Below are positions 17,006 through 25,791 of a DNA stretch of 53,373 nt, one piece after another (position 1 is the first letter of the stretch; each line of letters opens with the position of its first letter). The position numbers and the translations under genes were made by a program. The DNA comes from Verrucomicrobiales bacterium (GTDB lineage: Bacteria > Verrucomicrobiota > Verrucomicrobiia > Limisphaerales > Palsa-1400). The stretch covers positions 23,089 through 76,461 of the forward strand of contig PLIU01000503.1 of the NCBI GenBank assembly GCA_003140095.1, written 5' to 3'. The notes beneath the pieces are model-generated. The model made no database searches and was not told the DNA's origin. It was given only the letters and a program-made list of their open reading frames with translations.

Positions 17006-19225
17006 ATGTATAAGAGGCCGCTCATCTTCTGGCGTGCGGATTGTCTGGCTTTGCTTTGGGCCGGTGCCGCGCTGGCAGGCGAAAATGGCCCTGTGCCGGG
17101 ATTGAACACCACCACCCCGTATTTGATCTATTACGGCGATTGGAACTCCAGCCAGGTGGATTATGCGCGCACAAACTACCATCTGGTCATTCTTCACCCG
17201 GCGAGCAATATTACATCCAATGAGATTGCCACCATCAAGCGCGGACAAGACAATATTGCCGGAACGGCCGATGATGTGCTGGTGCTGGCTTATCTCTCCC
17301 TCGGCGAAGACGACCGGGCTGGAGCCCCATTTGTGGGAGATGGACTTGGTCCGCGGGTGGATCCGCGTGCTTCGGACAGTGACCCGCTGTCCAGCATTAC
17401 CAACGCCATCGGTTTGCCCTCTGCCGGCGGCACGGGTTACGCCTCCTATTATCTCAACGCGCAAGACAACCAGACCGGCATGCCCGATGAAGATGCCAGT
17501 TTCGGTAGTTACTATGTCAACGCCGGCGCGCCAGCCTGGTGGAATGTCATCAAGAGCATGGCCATGGCCAGCAACGGTCAAGCGGGTCTGGATGAGATAT
17601 TGACCACCGACGTTGGAAACGCTTACAATTGCGACGGTGTGTTTCTCGATACGATTGACACTGCCGCGCCAGATACCTGGGGGACTGAATATGAGTGGAC
17701 ATCTCCAGGAATGCAAGCCGTGGTGCAGAGAATCCGAACGAATTACGTTGGCAAACTGATTATGGGCAATCGCGGTTTGTTCTATTATGATCCCAATTTG
17801 AAAACCTACCCTTACACCATCCGGCCCTATGTGGACATGGTTATGTTTGAAAGTTATTACAGCGACTCAGGCACCAATCCTGTTTCGCTCTCGTTTCCTG
17901 ACAATAAGTATGATTTTGCTCCCAAGGTCAACGCGGAGGCCGGCCGGCCGGATGGATTTACCGTCCTGGCGGTTGATTACGATCACACGCCGCCGCAATC
18001 CGCGACGATCGTCAATCAGGATTACGTCCAATGCATTGCTATTCAAGGCTGGCCTTTGTATCGGACCAATCCTTCGCTGGACGAGGCTTTGAACACGAAT
18101 TCGGCGGCTTGGCTGGCCACGAACGAGGACACGCAACCTCCGGTATGGGATACCACAGCCGCGCAAGGCCCGACGCCCCTGCCTCCGCGTCTCGGCGTGC
18201 AGGAGGTCACCGTGGGCGATCAAAGCGCAACGGTGTATTGGGATGTGGCTCATGATCAGATCGAGCCGGTGCGCTATAATGTTTACTATTTTTCGGGCGC
18301 GGCGATGAATTTCCAGACCGCCTTCAAAATGGCTCAGGTCGCGCCAAGTCTTCCCGCAAGCTACGCCCTCGCCACCGGACCTGGCATTTATCCCTATGCT
18401 TGCACCATTACCGGCCTGACCAACGGAGAGACATGTTTCTTCGCGGTTCGCGCCCAAGACAGCGCGGCTCCTCCCCATGAGGATACCAACGCTGTAACCA
18501 TAGCCGCCGTGCCGGGAACAAGCGGAGCCACCGGAACTTTTAGAACGATTGCCATTGATGGAACCTTTTCCGATTGGGCCGGGGTGCCGTGGGCTTATCA
18601 GGGAAACGAGGATACCAACCCCGTTAATTTTGCCGATGTGCAGTTCGCCAATGACACGAATTATCTTTATGGTCATTTCATACTTTTTTCGCCCTATGCT
18701 CCGTTCTCCGATTATTACACGCATCTGTTTATTGACACGGATGATAATAGTCAGACTGGCTATCTGGTCACGGGCGCCCTGTTCGGGTCGGAGATGATGA
18801 TAGAAAGTGGCATTGGCTATGACCAGCGCAGCGGAACTTTCAATGCCGGCGAAATCTCTGATCTTGACTGGGCCATTGCTCCCATCGGCTCTGGAACTGA
18901 ATTTGAATTTCGAGTTTCACTGGCCTCCTTGTATCCTGACGGGATCAAGGTGTTCGGGACTAATGCCATGAAGCTGCTGATGCAGGATGATCGCGGGCCG
19001 GAGTTAGCCGTCGAAACAGGGATTCCTTATATTCTGGCTGCGCCGGTTGGCCCCTTGTTCATCAGTCGATTTGGAAGCCAGGTCACGATTACATGGACTG
19101 GGTCGGGCGCGCTGCAAGTTTCCAACTCGCTGGGCGCCGGCTCATGGGCAAATGTGCCGAATGCGACGAGTCCTTACACGATGCAAGACGGCGTCGCCCA
19201 ACAATTTTTTCGGCTGGCAGAATGA
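17006..19225 (+). CDS. Secreted GH114-like glycosidase with fibronectin-like and CBM9-like domains
   Basis: Predicted endo-alpha-1,4-polygalactosaminidase-type enzyme (GH114/TM1410 barrel). The barrel spans about residues 25-365: LIYYGDWNSSQVDYAR, VLVLAYLSLGEDDR, NCDGVFLDTIDTA (candidate acidic active-site residues) and MVMFESYYSDSG. A fibronectin-III-like segment follows (about 385-505, ATVYWDVAHDQIEPVRYNVY), then one CBM9-like domain opening TIAIDGTFSDWAGVPWAYQG, matching the two in the preceding gene, and the tail QQFFRLAE. An ATG at 16928 overlaps the previous stop as ATGA, but would add 26 residues ahead of the signal peptide; ATG 17006, with GGTGG just upstream, gives MYKRPLIFWRADCLALLWAG and is preferred. 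The natural substrate is unknown. Confidence 0.8.
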   Translation: MYKRPLIFWRADCLALLWAGAALAGENGPVPGLNTTTPYLIYYGDWNSSQVDYARTNYHLVILHPASNITSNEIATIKRGQDNIAGTADDVLVLAYLSLGEDDRAGAPFVGDGLGPRVDPRASDSDPLSSITNAIGLPSAGGTGYASYYLNAQDNQTGMPDEDASFGSYYVNAGAPAWWNVIKSMAMASNGQAGLDEILTTDVGNAYNCDGVFLDTIDTAAPDTWGTEYEWTSPGMQAVVQRIRTNYVGKLIMGNRGLFYYDPNLKTYPYTIRPYVDMVMFESYYSDSGTNPVSLSFPDNKYDFAPKVNAEAGRPDGFTVLAVDYDHTPPQSATIVNQDYVQCIAIQGWPLYRTNPSLDEALNTNSAAWLATNEDTQPPVWDTTAAQGPTPLPPRLGVQEVTVGDQSATVYWDVAHDQIEPVRYNVYYFSGAAMNFQTAFKMAQVAPSLPASYALATGPGIYPYACTITGLTNGETCFFAVRAQDSAAPPHEDTNAVTIAAVPGTSGATGTFRTIAIDGTFSDWAGVPWAYQGNEDTNPVNFADVQFANDTNYLYGHFILFSPYAPFSDYYTHLFIDTDDNSQTGYLVTGALFGSEMMIESGIGYDQRSGTFNAGEISDLDWAIAPIGSGTEFEFRVSLASLYPDGIKVFGTNAMKLLMQDDRGPELAVETGIPYILAAPVGPLFISRFGSQVTITWTGSGALQVSNSLGAGSWANVPNATSPYTMQDGVAQQFFRLAE

Positions 19226-19251
19226 ACCATGCGTGCGACGAGTTGAATTTT

Positions 19252-20631
19252 ATGGGAATGACGATTTGGCGTATCAGTAGAGTTGTCTGCTGTGCAAGTT
19301 TGGCCATCCAAGCTGCAACCGCCGCCACCACGGAACGGTTGTTCCAACAGTCGGAAACTAACTTCGCCAATCCCGAACGCGGGTTCTATTCGCCGCAGAC
19401 GACGAGACGGATGGCAGGATTGGAGCAATTGCGGGCGCAGGGCATCAGTCTGGTTCTCGTGGAAATGGACTTGCGCGCATTTAAGGAGCGCGAGTTAACG
19501 CCGGAGAAGTTGGATGAATTGCGCGCCGCCTTGGCGGCGGCGCGGCAAGCCGGATTGAAAGTCATTTTTCGCGCCGCCTACGGGTTCACCGACCGCGATT
19601 ACCGGGCCGACCCCAAGGACCTTCCTCGCATCCTTGGCCATGTCCGGCAAATTGGAGTCGTATTGACGGAAAACGCGGACACGCTATTCGCGGTCCAAGC
19701 GGGTTTTCTCGGTCCCTGGGGCGAATGGCACGGATCCAATTGGGGCGATCCGCCCAGTCTGGACGTGCGACGTAGCGTGCTCTTCGCGTTATTGGATGCT
19801 GTTCCTGCGCCGATCCCCGTTCAGGTTCGCCGGCCCATGTTCATCCGCGACGTTTTTGCGGCCGAGCCGGGAGGCTTCGACTTGACAGATGCGGCGGCCT
19901 TTGGCGGTTCCAGACTGTCCCGTGTCGGCTGGCACGACGACGCGTTTCTGGCGCTGCCCGACGACATGGGCACGTATGTCGAGCCGGCTTGGGACCGCGG
20001 ACGTGAATTGCGCTGGTGCGATCACCAGGACCGTTATGTCCCATTCGGCGGTGAAACGGTTGGCCCTTCCGCGGATACGCCTATTGAAGAAGTCGTGCGC
20101 GAAATGGAATGGCTCCGCCTCTCTTACTTGAACATCGCGTATCATCCTAAAACGTTGCAACGCTGGCGCGAGTCGCAATTCCGCGGGCAAGACGCATTCG
20201 GATACATTGAACGGCGCATCGGCTATCGGTTGGTCGCGCAGAAACTTCGTTATTCGACCGAGGCGCGCGCTGGCGGCCAGTTGTCTTTCGAACTCACGCT
20301 GACCAACGCAGGCTTTGCCTCACCGCTTTTGCCGCGCGCCGTCACCGTCGGATTAATTCACGGCGGCCGGATCGAGCGCCTGGCGCTGGACAAGGTCGAT
20401 CCGCGCCAATGGGGACCGTGGTCGGGGGATATTCTTGTGCGCGGCGAGATGCCCATCCCAAAGGATTTCATTGACAAGAGCATGACCCAGCTTGCCATAC
20501 AACTGGCCGATCCTTCGCCGCGATTGAGAAATGACGGGCGCTTCGCCATTCGCCTTGCGAACGAGGGGGTGCCGTTTCTTGCAGAAGAAGGATGGAATAT
20601 TTTGGCTGAAGACATCGCGATCCATCAGTGA
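19252..20631 (+). CDS. Secreted DUF4874/DUF4832 protein
   Basis: A secreted protein of about 459 residues. After a signal peptide (MGMTIWRISRVVCCASLAI, Ala-rich cleavage region) comes a DUF4874-type region with NFANPERGFYSPQTT, ISLVLVEMDLRAFKERELTP and LKVIFRAAYGFTDRDY, then VQAGFLGPWGEWHGSNW, and a DUF4832-type second half with LNIAYHPKTLQRWRE, FGYIERRIGYRLV and LTLTNAGFASPLLPRAV. The barrel-like pattern with GEWHG recalls glycosidases, but no activity is assigned to these families. An ATG at 19222 forms an ATGA overlap with the previous gene; 19252 is preferred because the signal peptide starts there. Close spacing to the GH114-like gene suggests a joint role in polysaccharide processing. 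Confidence 0.8.
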   Translation: MGMTIWRISRVVCCASLAIQAATAATTERLFQQSETNFANPERGFYSPQTTRRMAGLEQLRAQGISLVLVEMDLRAFKERELTPEKLDELRAALAAARQAGLKVIFRAAYGFTDRDYRADPKDLPRILGHVRQIGVVLTENADTLFAVQAGFLGPWGEWHGSNWGDPPSLDVRRSVLFALLDAVPAPIPVQVRRPMFIRDVFAAEPGGFDLTDAAAFGGSRLSRVGWHDDAFLALPDDMGTYVEPAWDRGRELRWCDHQDRYVPFGGETVGPSADTPIEEVVREMEWLRLSYLNIAYHPKTLQRWRESQFRGQDAFGYIERRIGYRLVAQKLRYSTEARAGGQLSFELTLTNAGFASPLLPRAVTVGLIHGGRIERLALDKVDPRQWGPWSGDILVRGEMPIPKDFIDKSMTQLAIQLADPSPRLRNDGRFAIRLANEGVPFLAEEGWNILAEDIAIHQ

Positions 20632-20684
20632 AGCGGCGGCACTGGCTAGGCATTGACCCCGATCCTCGCCTCTTTATGGTGCCG

Positions 20685-22202
20685 TTACTTCGCTTCCTTT
20701 TTTTTGGCAACCCGTGGCACCGAATCCATGAACTTGCGCCATTGCCACATTTTTTCCCAGTCGGCGCGGGAGGCTTCCAGCGGATCGAAGCGGCTCGCGT
20801 CCACGTCAATATAAAGTTCGCGGAATTGGGCCTGATCGAATTCAGGATTGGGCGTGTTTTCCTGGGCGTTGATCCCCTTGCGCCAGGCGGCCAACGCCGC
20901 GCACATCGTTGCCACTCGCGCCGGCTCCTGCGCGGCCACGTTGCGGGTTTCACTGGCGTCGGCGCTCAGATTGTAGAGTTCAACTTTCTCTTCGTCGTAG
21001 AATTCAACCAGCACCCAGTTGCCATCGCGCATCGCGCCGCAGGGGCGGCTGCCTTGATTGGTGTAATGGGGAAAGTGCCAAAACAGGCTGCGTTGGGGCG
21101 CCGGGCCGCGTCCGGTCAGCAACGGCGCCAGACTGACTCCATCCAGGCCGGGCGGAACAGCCAGGCCGGCCGCTTCCAGGAGCGTGGGAACCCAGTCGGT
21201 GTTGATGACCGGATCATCCACCACCTTGCCGGCCGGCACGTGCCCAGGCCAGCGCACGATCAGCGGCACGCGCAACCCGCCTTCATAGACAAATCCCTTC
21301 CCGGCTCGATAAGGGTCGTTATAGGTGACTTTAGGATGCGGCCCTTCCGGCACGTGCAATCCGCCGTTATCCGATGTGAAAACGACGATGGTCCTGTCGG
21401 CCAATTTGAGGGATTCCAGTTTGGCCAGCAGGCGCCCCACCGTGTCATCCAGCGTCTCAATCACGCCCGCATAGACCGGTTCGAAGGCCCCCGGATTGGC
21501 TTCAATCCGGCTCTTTTGCGCCGTATAGGGAATGTGCGGCGAGTTGTGGGCCAGATAGACCAGAAAGGGGCGGTCGCGGTTGGTCTCGATGAACCTTTCC
21601 GCCGCGGCGGTCAGATCGTACTCCCCTTTGCCGCCTTCCGTGGCCGAGGGCGTGGTGTCGGCGTTGCCGGGATGGTAGCTGTCGAACCCATGCTCGATCG
21701 GGCCGAATCCATCTCCGCCGACGTGCCATTTGCCGAAGGCGCCGCAGACGTAGCCCGCGGCTTTAAAATACTGCGGCAGCATTTTCTCGGCAAGCGGCAC
21801 TTGCATCTCCATTTCCGGCTGCAGCACCCTTTGCGACACACAGTCCGGCCGCCCCGGCAGGTACGTGGTCAGATGCAAACGCGCGGGCGTTTTGCCGGTC
21901 AGAATCGCGGCCCGCGACGGCGAGCAGATGGGTTGGGCGCAGTAAGCCGACGTGAACCGGACGCCCTGTTGGGCCAGGCGATCCAGGTTCGGCGTATGAT
22001 GATCGCGCCGGCCGTAACAATGCAGATCTTTGATGCCGAGATCGTCGCATAGAATGAACAGGATGTTGGGCCGGTCCAACGCCACGCTGGCAGGCTCGGC
22101 GGCCCACGCCGGCAGAGCCTGGCAAATCGTAAACAAGGCCAGTGTGCCAGCCGCCAGCATCCTCGCAAACGCCAGCCTCCGGCGACTGCTCAATGCTTTC
22201 AT
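20685..22202 (-). CDS. Type I sulfatase (arylsulfatase family), secreted
   Basis: Hydrolyses sulfate esters, probably on polysaccharides, in the periplasm or outside the cell. About 505 residues with a signal peptide ending near LPAWAAEP. The metal site DRPNILFILCDDLG is followed by the sulfatase signature CSPSRAAILTGK, in which Cys93 would be converted to formylglycine; GKWHVGG, HNSPHIPY and VFTSDNGGLH supply the other expected active-site residues. ATG 22202 is chosen because GGGAG sits just upstream; an ATG at 22235 is also in frame. It is convergent with the DUF4874/4832 gene and divergent from the DUF1080 gene. Type I sulfatases need a formylglycine-generating enzyme or anaerobic SME encoded elsewhere. 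Confidence 0.93.
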   Translation of the reverse strand: MKALSSRRRLAFARMLAAGTLALFTICQALPAWAAEPASVALDRPNILFILCDDLGIKDLHCYGRRDHHTPNLDRLAQQGVRFTSAYCAQPICSPSRAAILTGKTPARLHLTTYLPGRPDCVSQRVLQPEMEMQVPLAEKMLPQYFKAAGYVCGAFGKWHVGGDGFGPIEHGFDSYHPGNADTTPSATEGGKGEYDLTAAAERFIETNRDRPFLVYLAHNSPHIPYTAQKSRIEANPGAFEPVYAGVIETLDDTVGRLLAKLESLKLADRTIVVFTSDNGGLHVPEGPHPKVTYNDPYRAGKGFVYEGGLRVPLIVRWPGHVPAGKVVDDPVINTDWVPTLLEAAGLAVPPGLDGVSLAPLLTGRGPAPQRSLFWHFPHYTNQGSRPCGAMRDGNWVLVEFYDEEKVELYNLSADASETRNVAAQEPARVATMCAALAAWRKGINAQENTPNPEFDQAQFRELYIDVDASRFDPLEASRADWEKMWQWRKFMDSVPRVAKKKEAK

Positions 22203-22335
22203 TTCTCCCATCTGCCTCGGGTCTCTTGTGTTCATAAAGGAAAACTAACAAAACGTTCCAGGGCCGGCAAACGAACCTGCCTGCTTTGCGCTTGCTGAGC
22301 GGACCCTATGTTGCCATTGTCCATCCATCAATAAA

Positions 22336-22983
22336 ATGAAAACACAAACAATGTTTTTAATCATTGGAATTCTGGCTCTCGAAATTGCCCCATCATGGCA
22401 GGTTCGCGCCGGCGAGGCGATCCCGCTTTTTGACGGAAAGACCCTCGACGGCTGGGAAGGCAATACGAATTACTGGCGCGTGGAGGACGGCGCGATCGTA
22501 GCCGGCTGGATCGAGCGCAAGCAACCGCACAACGATTTTCTGGCGACCAGGAAACAATTCGGGAACTTTGAGCTCCGGCTTCAATACAAGGTGGAAGGAA
22601 CCAACGGATTTGTGAACGGCGGAGTTCAGTTCTGGTCGCAACGAGTGCCGAACGATTTCGAGGTGTCAGGCTACCAGGCCGATCTGGGCGCGAACACGGA
22701 TGGGAATTTGTACGATGAAAGCCGGCGCAACCGGAATCTCGCGGAGGCCAAAAAGGAGACGCGAGAGGAGGCGCTCAGGCCGGGCAATTGGAACGACTAC
22801 CGGATTCGCGCGGAGGGCGCCCACATTCAAATTTGGCTCAACGGCGTGCAGACGGTCGATTACACGGAGCGCGATGAATCCATTCCGCACCGCGGCATAA
22901 TGGCGCTGCAAATTCACGGCGGGGCGTACACGCGAGTCCAGTATCGGAACCTATTAATCGAGGAACTGCCCGCAGACAAATAA
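22336..22983 (+). CDS. DUF1080 (3-keto-disaccharide hydrolase family) secreted protein
   Basis: A 215-residue secreted protein with a signal peptide ending near VRAGEA. The DUF1080 fold is shown by IPLFDGKTLDGWEG, YWRVEDGAIVAG, FGNFELRLQYKVEG, GGVQFWSQ, NDYRIRAEGAHIQIWLNG and GIMALQIHGG. The family is a concanavalin A-like sandwich; some members hydrolyse 3-keto-glycosides, others are of unknown role. It is one of the commonest secreted families in Planctomycetota and Verrucomicrobiota and often lies near sulfatases, as here. The ATG at 22336 leads straight into a Lys-Thr signal sequence. Confidence 0.9.
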   Translation: MKTQTMFLIIGILALEIAPSWQVRAGEAIPLFDGKTLDGWEGNTNYWRVEDGAIVAGWIERKQPHNDFLATRKQFGNFELRLQYKVEGTNGFVNGGVQFWSQRVPNDFEVSGYQADLGANTDGNLYDESRRNRNLAEAKKETREEALRPGNWNDYRIRAEGAHIQIWLNGVQTVDYTERDESIPHRGIMALQIHGGAYTRVQYRNLLIEELPADK

Positions 22984-23025
22984 TCCCATTATCACGTGTT
23001 TAATCATGTGTCTCACTTTTTCCAC

Positions 23026-23853
23026 TCAAGGCCCGCTCTCGTTTTTCCGCGTGACGATTTCCACGGCGATGGGACTCTCTGTCAACGTCATGACCGGGTC
23101 TTCCTCCACCAAGTCCCCGTCGAACGGGATGAACAACTCTCCAAGAAAGCTGGCCGGCAGTTTCCGGTCCCCGCCTTTGGCGTGAATGATGACCGTCGGC
23201 GCGATGGCCGCGGGAGCGAAGGTCAGGCGCAATCCCACTGCGGTCAGCCGGGGCGCGTCGGGAAAGAATTGGCGCATGAATTCCTGCACATCGTCGCATT
23301 CGCGCACGACGCGCATCAGCGGGCTGTAATGCACGGCATTGGTCATCTGGCGCGCCAAGGCCGGCGCCAGGCCGGCGCGCCACTCTAATTTCATGGTGCC
23401 GCGGGGTTGGTTGACGATGATCCAGGGGTCCTCCGCCAAAAGGTCCTCACGCAGCGGCGCGCTGAAAACGCCATCCGGTCCGACCGGCATGGGAATATGG
23501 CCCGATTTGGCATCGATGAAGGCGGTGATGTTGCTATCATTGACGGCTGTCTGCGTGGAGCGCATTTGCAGGACCAGGATCAGGTTGGTGTGGGCGCGGC
23601 CCAGTTCCGTCTGCGCCTTCTCCACGCGGTAGATTTCGTGGTAGGGTAGGCGGGCCTCTTCCGCCGGCGCTAGCAACGGTGCGAGCAAGAGAAAGCCCAG
23701 ACATGCTCCTTGAGCGTCTCTGAAAATTCGCTTGGTCAGGGGACCGGGCCAACAAAAGATTGGAATGCCGGCGGTATTCTGTAGGCCGCGTGCCCTCACG
23801 CGGCGCAGGCTGCGAATTGTCAGACACGCTCTTAGAACTGCTTTGACAGTCAT
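23026..23853 (-). CDS. Exported protein of unknown function (DUF2987-like)
   Basis: An open frame of 275 codons. From about residue 60 it reads as a mature exported protein: LPYHEIYRVEKAQTELG, FIDAKSGHIPMPVGPDGVFS, DLLAEDPWIIVNQPRGTMKL and a final beta-rich part. The pattern of a proline/Asp strand, LP-plus-charged stretch and N-x-P-x-G resembles DUF2987, but I am not certain. The first 40 codons overlap a GC-rich hairpin at 23785-23804 and look non-coding; translation may begin at a CTG just before TKRIFRDAQGACLGFLLLAP, which would give a signal peptide. It lies 24 bases after the ccsA stop and is probably the last gene of the cytochrome c maturation operon. Confidence 0.6.
   Translation of the reverse strand: MTVKAVLRACLTIRSLRRVRARGLQNTAGIPIFCWPGPLTKRIFRDAQGACLGFLLLAPLLAPAEEARLPYHEIYRVEKAQTELGRAHTNLILVLQMRSTQTAVNDSNITAFIDAKSGHIPMPVGPDGVFSAPLREDLLAEDPWIIVNQPRGTMKLEWRAGLAPALARQMTNAVHYSPLMRVVRECDDVQEFMRQFFPDAPRLTAVGLRLTFAPAAIAPTVIIHAKGGDRKLPASFLGELFIPFDGDLVEEDPVMTLTESPIAVEIVTRKNESGP
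23785..23804. repeat. REP-like GC-rich hairpin
   Basis: GCCGCGTG-CCCT-CACGCGGC is a perfect 8-bp stem with a four-base loop, lying between ccsA and the body of the next minus-strand gene. No T-tract follows on either strand. Its complement contains GCCGCGTGAGG, close to GCCGACGTGAGG in the inverted repeat at 2106, so both may belong to one dispersed family. Confidence 0.5.
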
Positions 23854-23877
23854 GCGCCAAGAGTGGATGTTCAGGCT

Positions 23878-25791
23878 TTACATGGCAATAGCCGAAGGAG
23901 CAGGGAGGGACGGGCCGGCAGGCGGGGCGGGAGAAGCCGGGGCTTTGAAACTGGCCCAAAACCGAAGCGGCATCAGCGCCAGCACCACCAGCAGAACCTG
24001 GCTGATGTCGAATCCGACCAGCCACGGAAACGCCTTGTCCATAAAGCCGTAGGAATGCAAACCGATGCCGAGCATGTTGACGCCGAACCAGGAGAAGCTG
24101 GTAATGATGTTGCCGAAGACGGCCATGGCCATCAGGCCGCGTTCCCTGATCATGCCGCCCCAGCGGGCGTGCAAAATGAGGGCGTTCCAAAGGACGATGA
24201 GCAGCGCCCCGTTTTCCTTCGGGTCCCAGCCCCAGAACCGGCCCCAGGATTGGTCGGCCCAGATGCCGCCCAGAATCGTGCCGACAAAACTGAACAGCGT
24301 GGCGAAGCAGACGATGCCATAGACCATCCGGCTCAACGTTTTGGCCACGTCCGGCGTCAATGTGCTCGTGAAGAAACCGCGCACGACGTAAATGATGGCC
24401 AGGATACCGGCCACGAACATCGAGGCGTAGCCGGAAGTCACGACGACGACGTGCGTGGCCAGCCACAAGTTGGTGTCCAGCACGGCTTGCAGCATTTCCA
24501 TGGTATCGCCGCTCAACGCCAGGTGATGGGCGATGATCAAGGTGGAAAAGCCGATGAATCCCGCCACCACCAGGCCAATGCCGCCTTTGAAGATACGTTC
24601 CAAAAGGATGCCAAACAGGCAGGCGCCCCAGCCGATGAAAATGGCGGAGGAATACAAATTGGTCACCGGCGGACGCCCTTCCAGAAACATGCGGAAGCCC
24701 AGTCCAAGTGAATGAATGACAAAAGCCAGCACCAGCAACGCAAAGCCCGTCCGCCGCACCGGTTCGGACAAGTTGATCCAAAAGATGCAGCCCAACAGCA
24801 GCGCGGCGACGTAAATGACCATGCTCTTGTAAAACGGCTCGATCTGGTTGAAGAAAAACTCACGGCTCCCTTTCTTGAGCGCGGGATAAAGTTCGTTTTC
24901 CTGCATCCAGACGCGGTAGGCGGCCAGGGCGTGGTTGAATTGGGCCGGATTGTTGCTGTGGTAGGCGTCGGCCATGGCCGCGTAATTAGTGGCCGCCGGA
25001 TGCATTTGTCCCGAACGCAACGTCTCCATCAGATCAGTGCCGATGTTGCGCCAATCCTGGCGCGATTGGCCGGGCAGCGGCGGAATGATCATGGGATAGG
25101 CCATCTCAGATAAAGTGGTGTAGCGTTTGAAAAAGGCGGCGATGCGCTGCATAGCCTCATCATCGGCTGGTTTGCCCTGCTGGCTATTTGTCAAAGCGGC
25201 CCGGCCCGGCCCGATGGAAGCCTCATAGACCTGCAGTTCCCGCGCAAAATCGCGCGTGCCTTGCGGCTCCAGGCTGCTCTTGAGGCGGGCGTAAAGCTCG
25301 ACGCTGTTGTACAAGTGCATCAAGTCCTTCTGGAATGGCGTGCGCAACTTTACCCTGTCAGCGATTCCTTCCTCCGACTGCAATAGCTTTCTGGCCTGGT
25401 CGGCAATGGAGTCGAATTGATTGGTCAAGTCATTGATGGAGTAATACTCCAAACCGATCTTTTCGGTGCCCAGCAGGCCTTCCAAGTCCGGGTGCTGAAC
25501 GCGAAAGATTTTCAGTTGGTCCGCCTGTTCCGGGCGGGTCATCGTTTCCATGAGCCATTCCAGGGCGGAAAGAGGAGGCCCATTCGTCAAGCGCACAATC
25601 GAGCGGCCGCTGATGCTCAAGAGCGAGTTGCGCGCGACTGAATCCATCGGCTGAATCCGGCCATCGAGCAAAACGGGCAGCCGCCCGAATCCGGCGATGT
25701 TAAATCCGTCCTTGGGTTTTGGCGCTTGGAAGCCGCCCAAAAACCAGGCGGCAAAGAGCGCGGCGATCATCAGCGGCAGCCATTTTTTCAT
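23878..25791 (-). CDS. ccsA: Cytochrome c assembly protein CcsA/ResC type
   Basis: Heme-handling half of the system II cytochrome c synthase, in the inner membrane. About 637 residues: a signal-anchor (MKKWLPLMIAALFAAWFLGG), a large soluble periplasmic region (about 25-340) including GRLPVLLDGRIQPMDSVARN, then about eight membrane segments with the tryptophan-rich WWD motif WADQSWGRFWGWDPKENGA and flanking His residues (HHLALSG, THVVVVTSGY). Typical CcsA proteins are about 300 residues, so the N-terminal soluble half is an extension. ATG 25791 overlaps the resB stop as ATGA, implying coupled translation; an earlier in-frame start lies within resB and is rejected. With ResB it ligates heme to apocytochromes such as the CxxCH protein at 36837. 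Confidence 0.92.
   Translation of the reverse strand: MKKWLPLMIAALFAAWFLGGFQAPKPKDGFNIAGFGRLPVLLDGRIQPMDSVARNSLLSISGRSIVRLTNGPPLSALEWLMETMTRPEQADQLKIFRVQHPDLEGLLGTEKIGLEYYSINDLTNQFDSIADQARKLLQSEEGIADRVKLRTPFQKDLMHLYNSVELYARLKSSLEPQGTRDFARELQVYEASIGPGRAALTNSQQGKPADDEAMQRIAAFFKRYTTLSEMAYPMIIPPLPGQSRQDWRNIGTDLMETLRSGQMHPAATNYAAMADAYHSNNPAQFNHALAAYRVWMQENELYPALKKGSREFFFNQIEPFYKSMVIYVAALLLGCIFWINLSEPVRRTGFALLVLAFVIHSLGLGFRMFLEGRPPVTNLYSSAIFIGWGACLFGILLERIFKGGIGLVVAGFIGFSTLIIAHHLALSGDTMEMLQAVLDTNLWLATHVVVVTSGYASMFVAGILAIIYVVRGFFTSTLTPDVAKTLSRMVYGIVCFATLFSFVGTILGGIWADQSWGRFWGWDPKENGALLIVLWNALILHARWGGMIRERGLMAMAVFGNIITSFSWFGVNMLGIGLHSYGFMDKAFPWLVGFDISQVLLVVLALMPLRFWASFKAPASPAPPAGPSLPAPSAIAM

Noticed and set aside
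20628-22052. Long plus-strand open frame of 474 codons opposite the sulfatase gene
   Set aside because: The minus strand encodes a complete sulfatase with its CSPSR signature; the plus frame has Arg/His-rich, protein-unlike composition and is a GC-driven shadow.
23863-24781. Long open frames on both strands inside the ccsA region
   Set aside because: The ccsA frame carries the WWD heme motif and membrane helices; the others are shadows without domain features.
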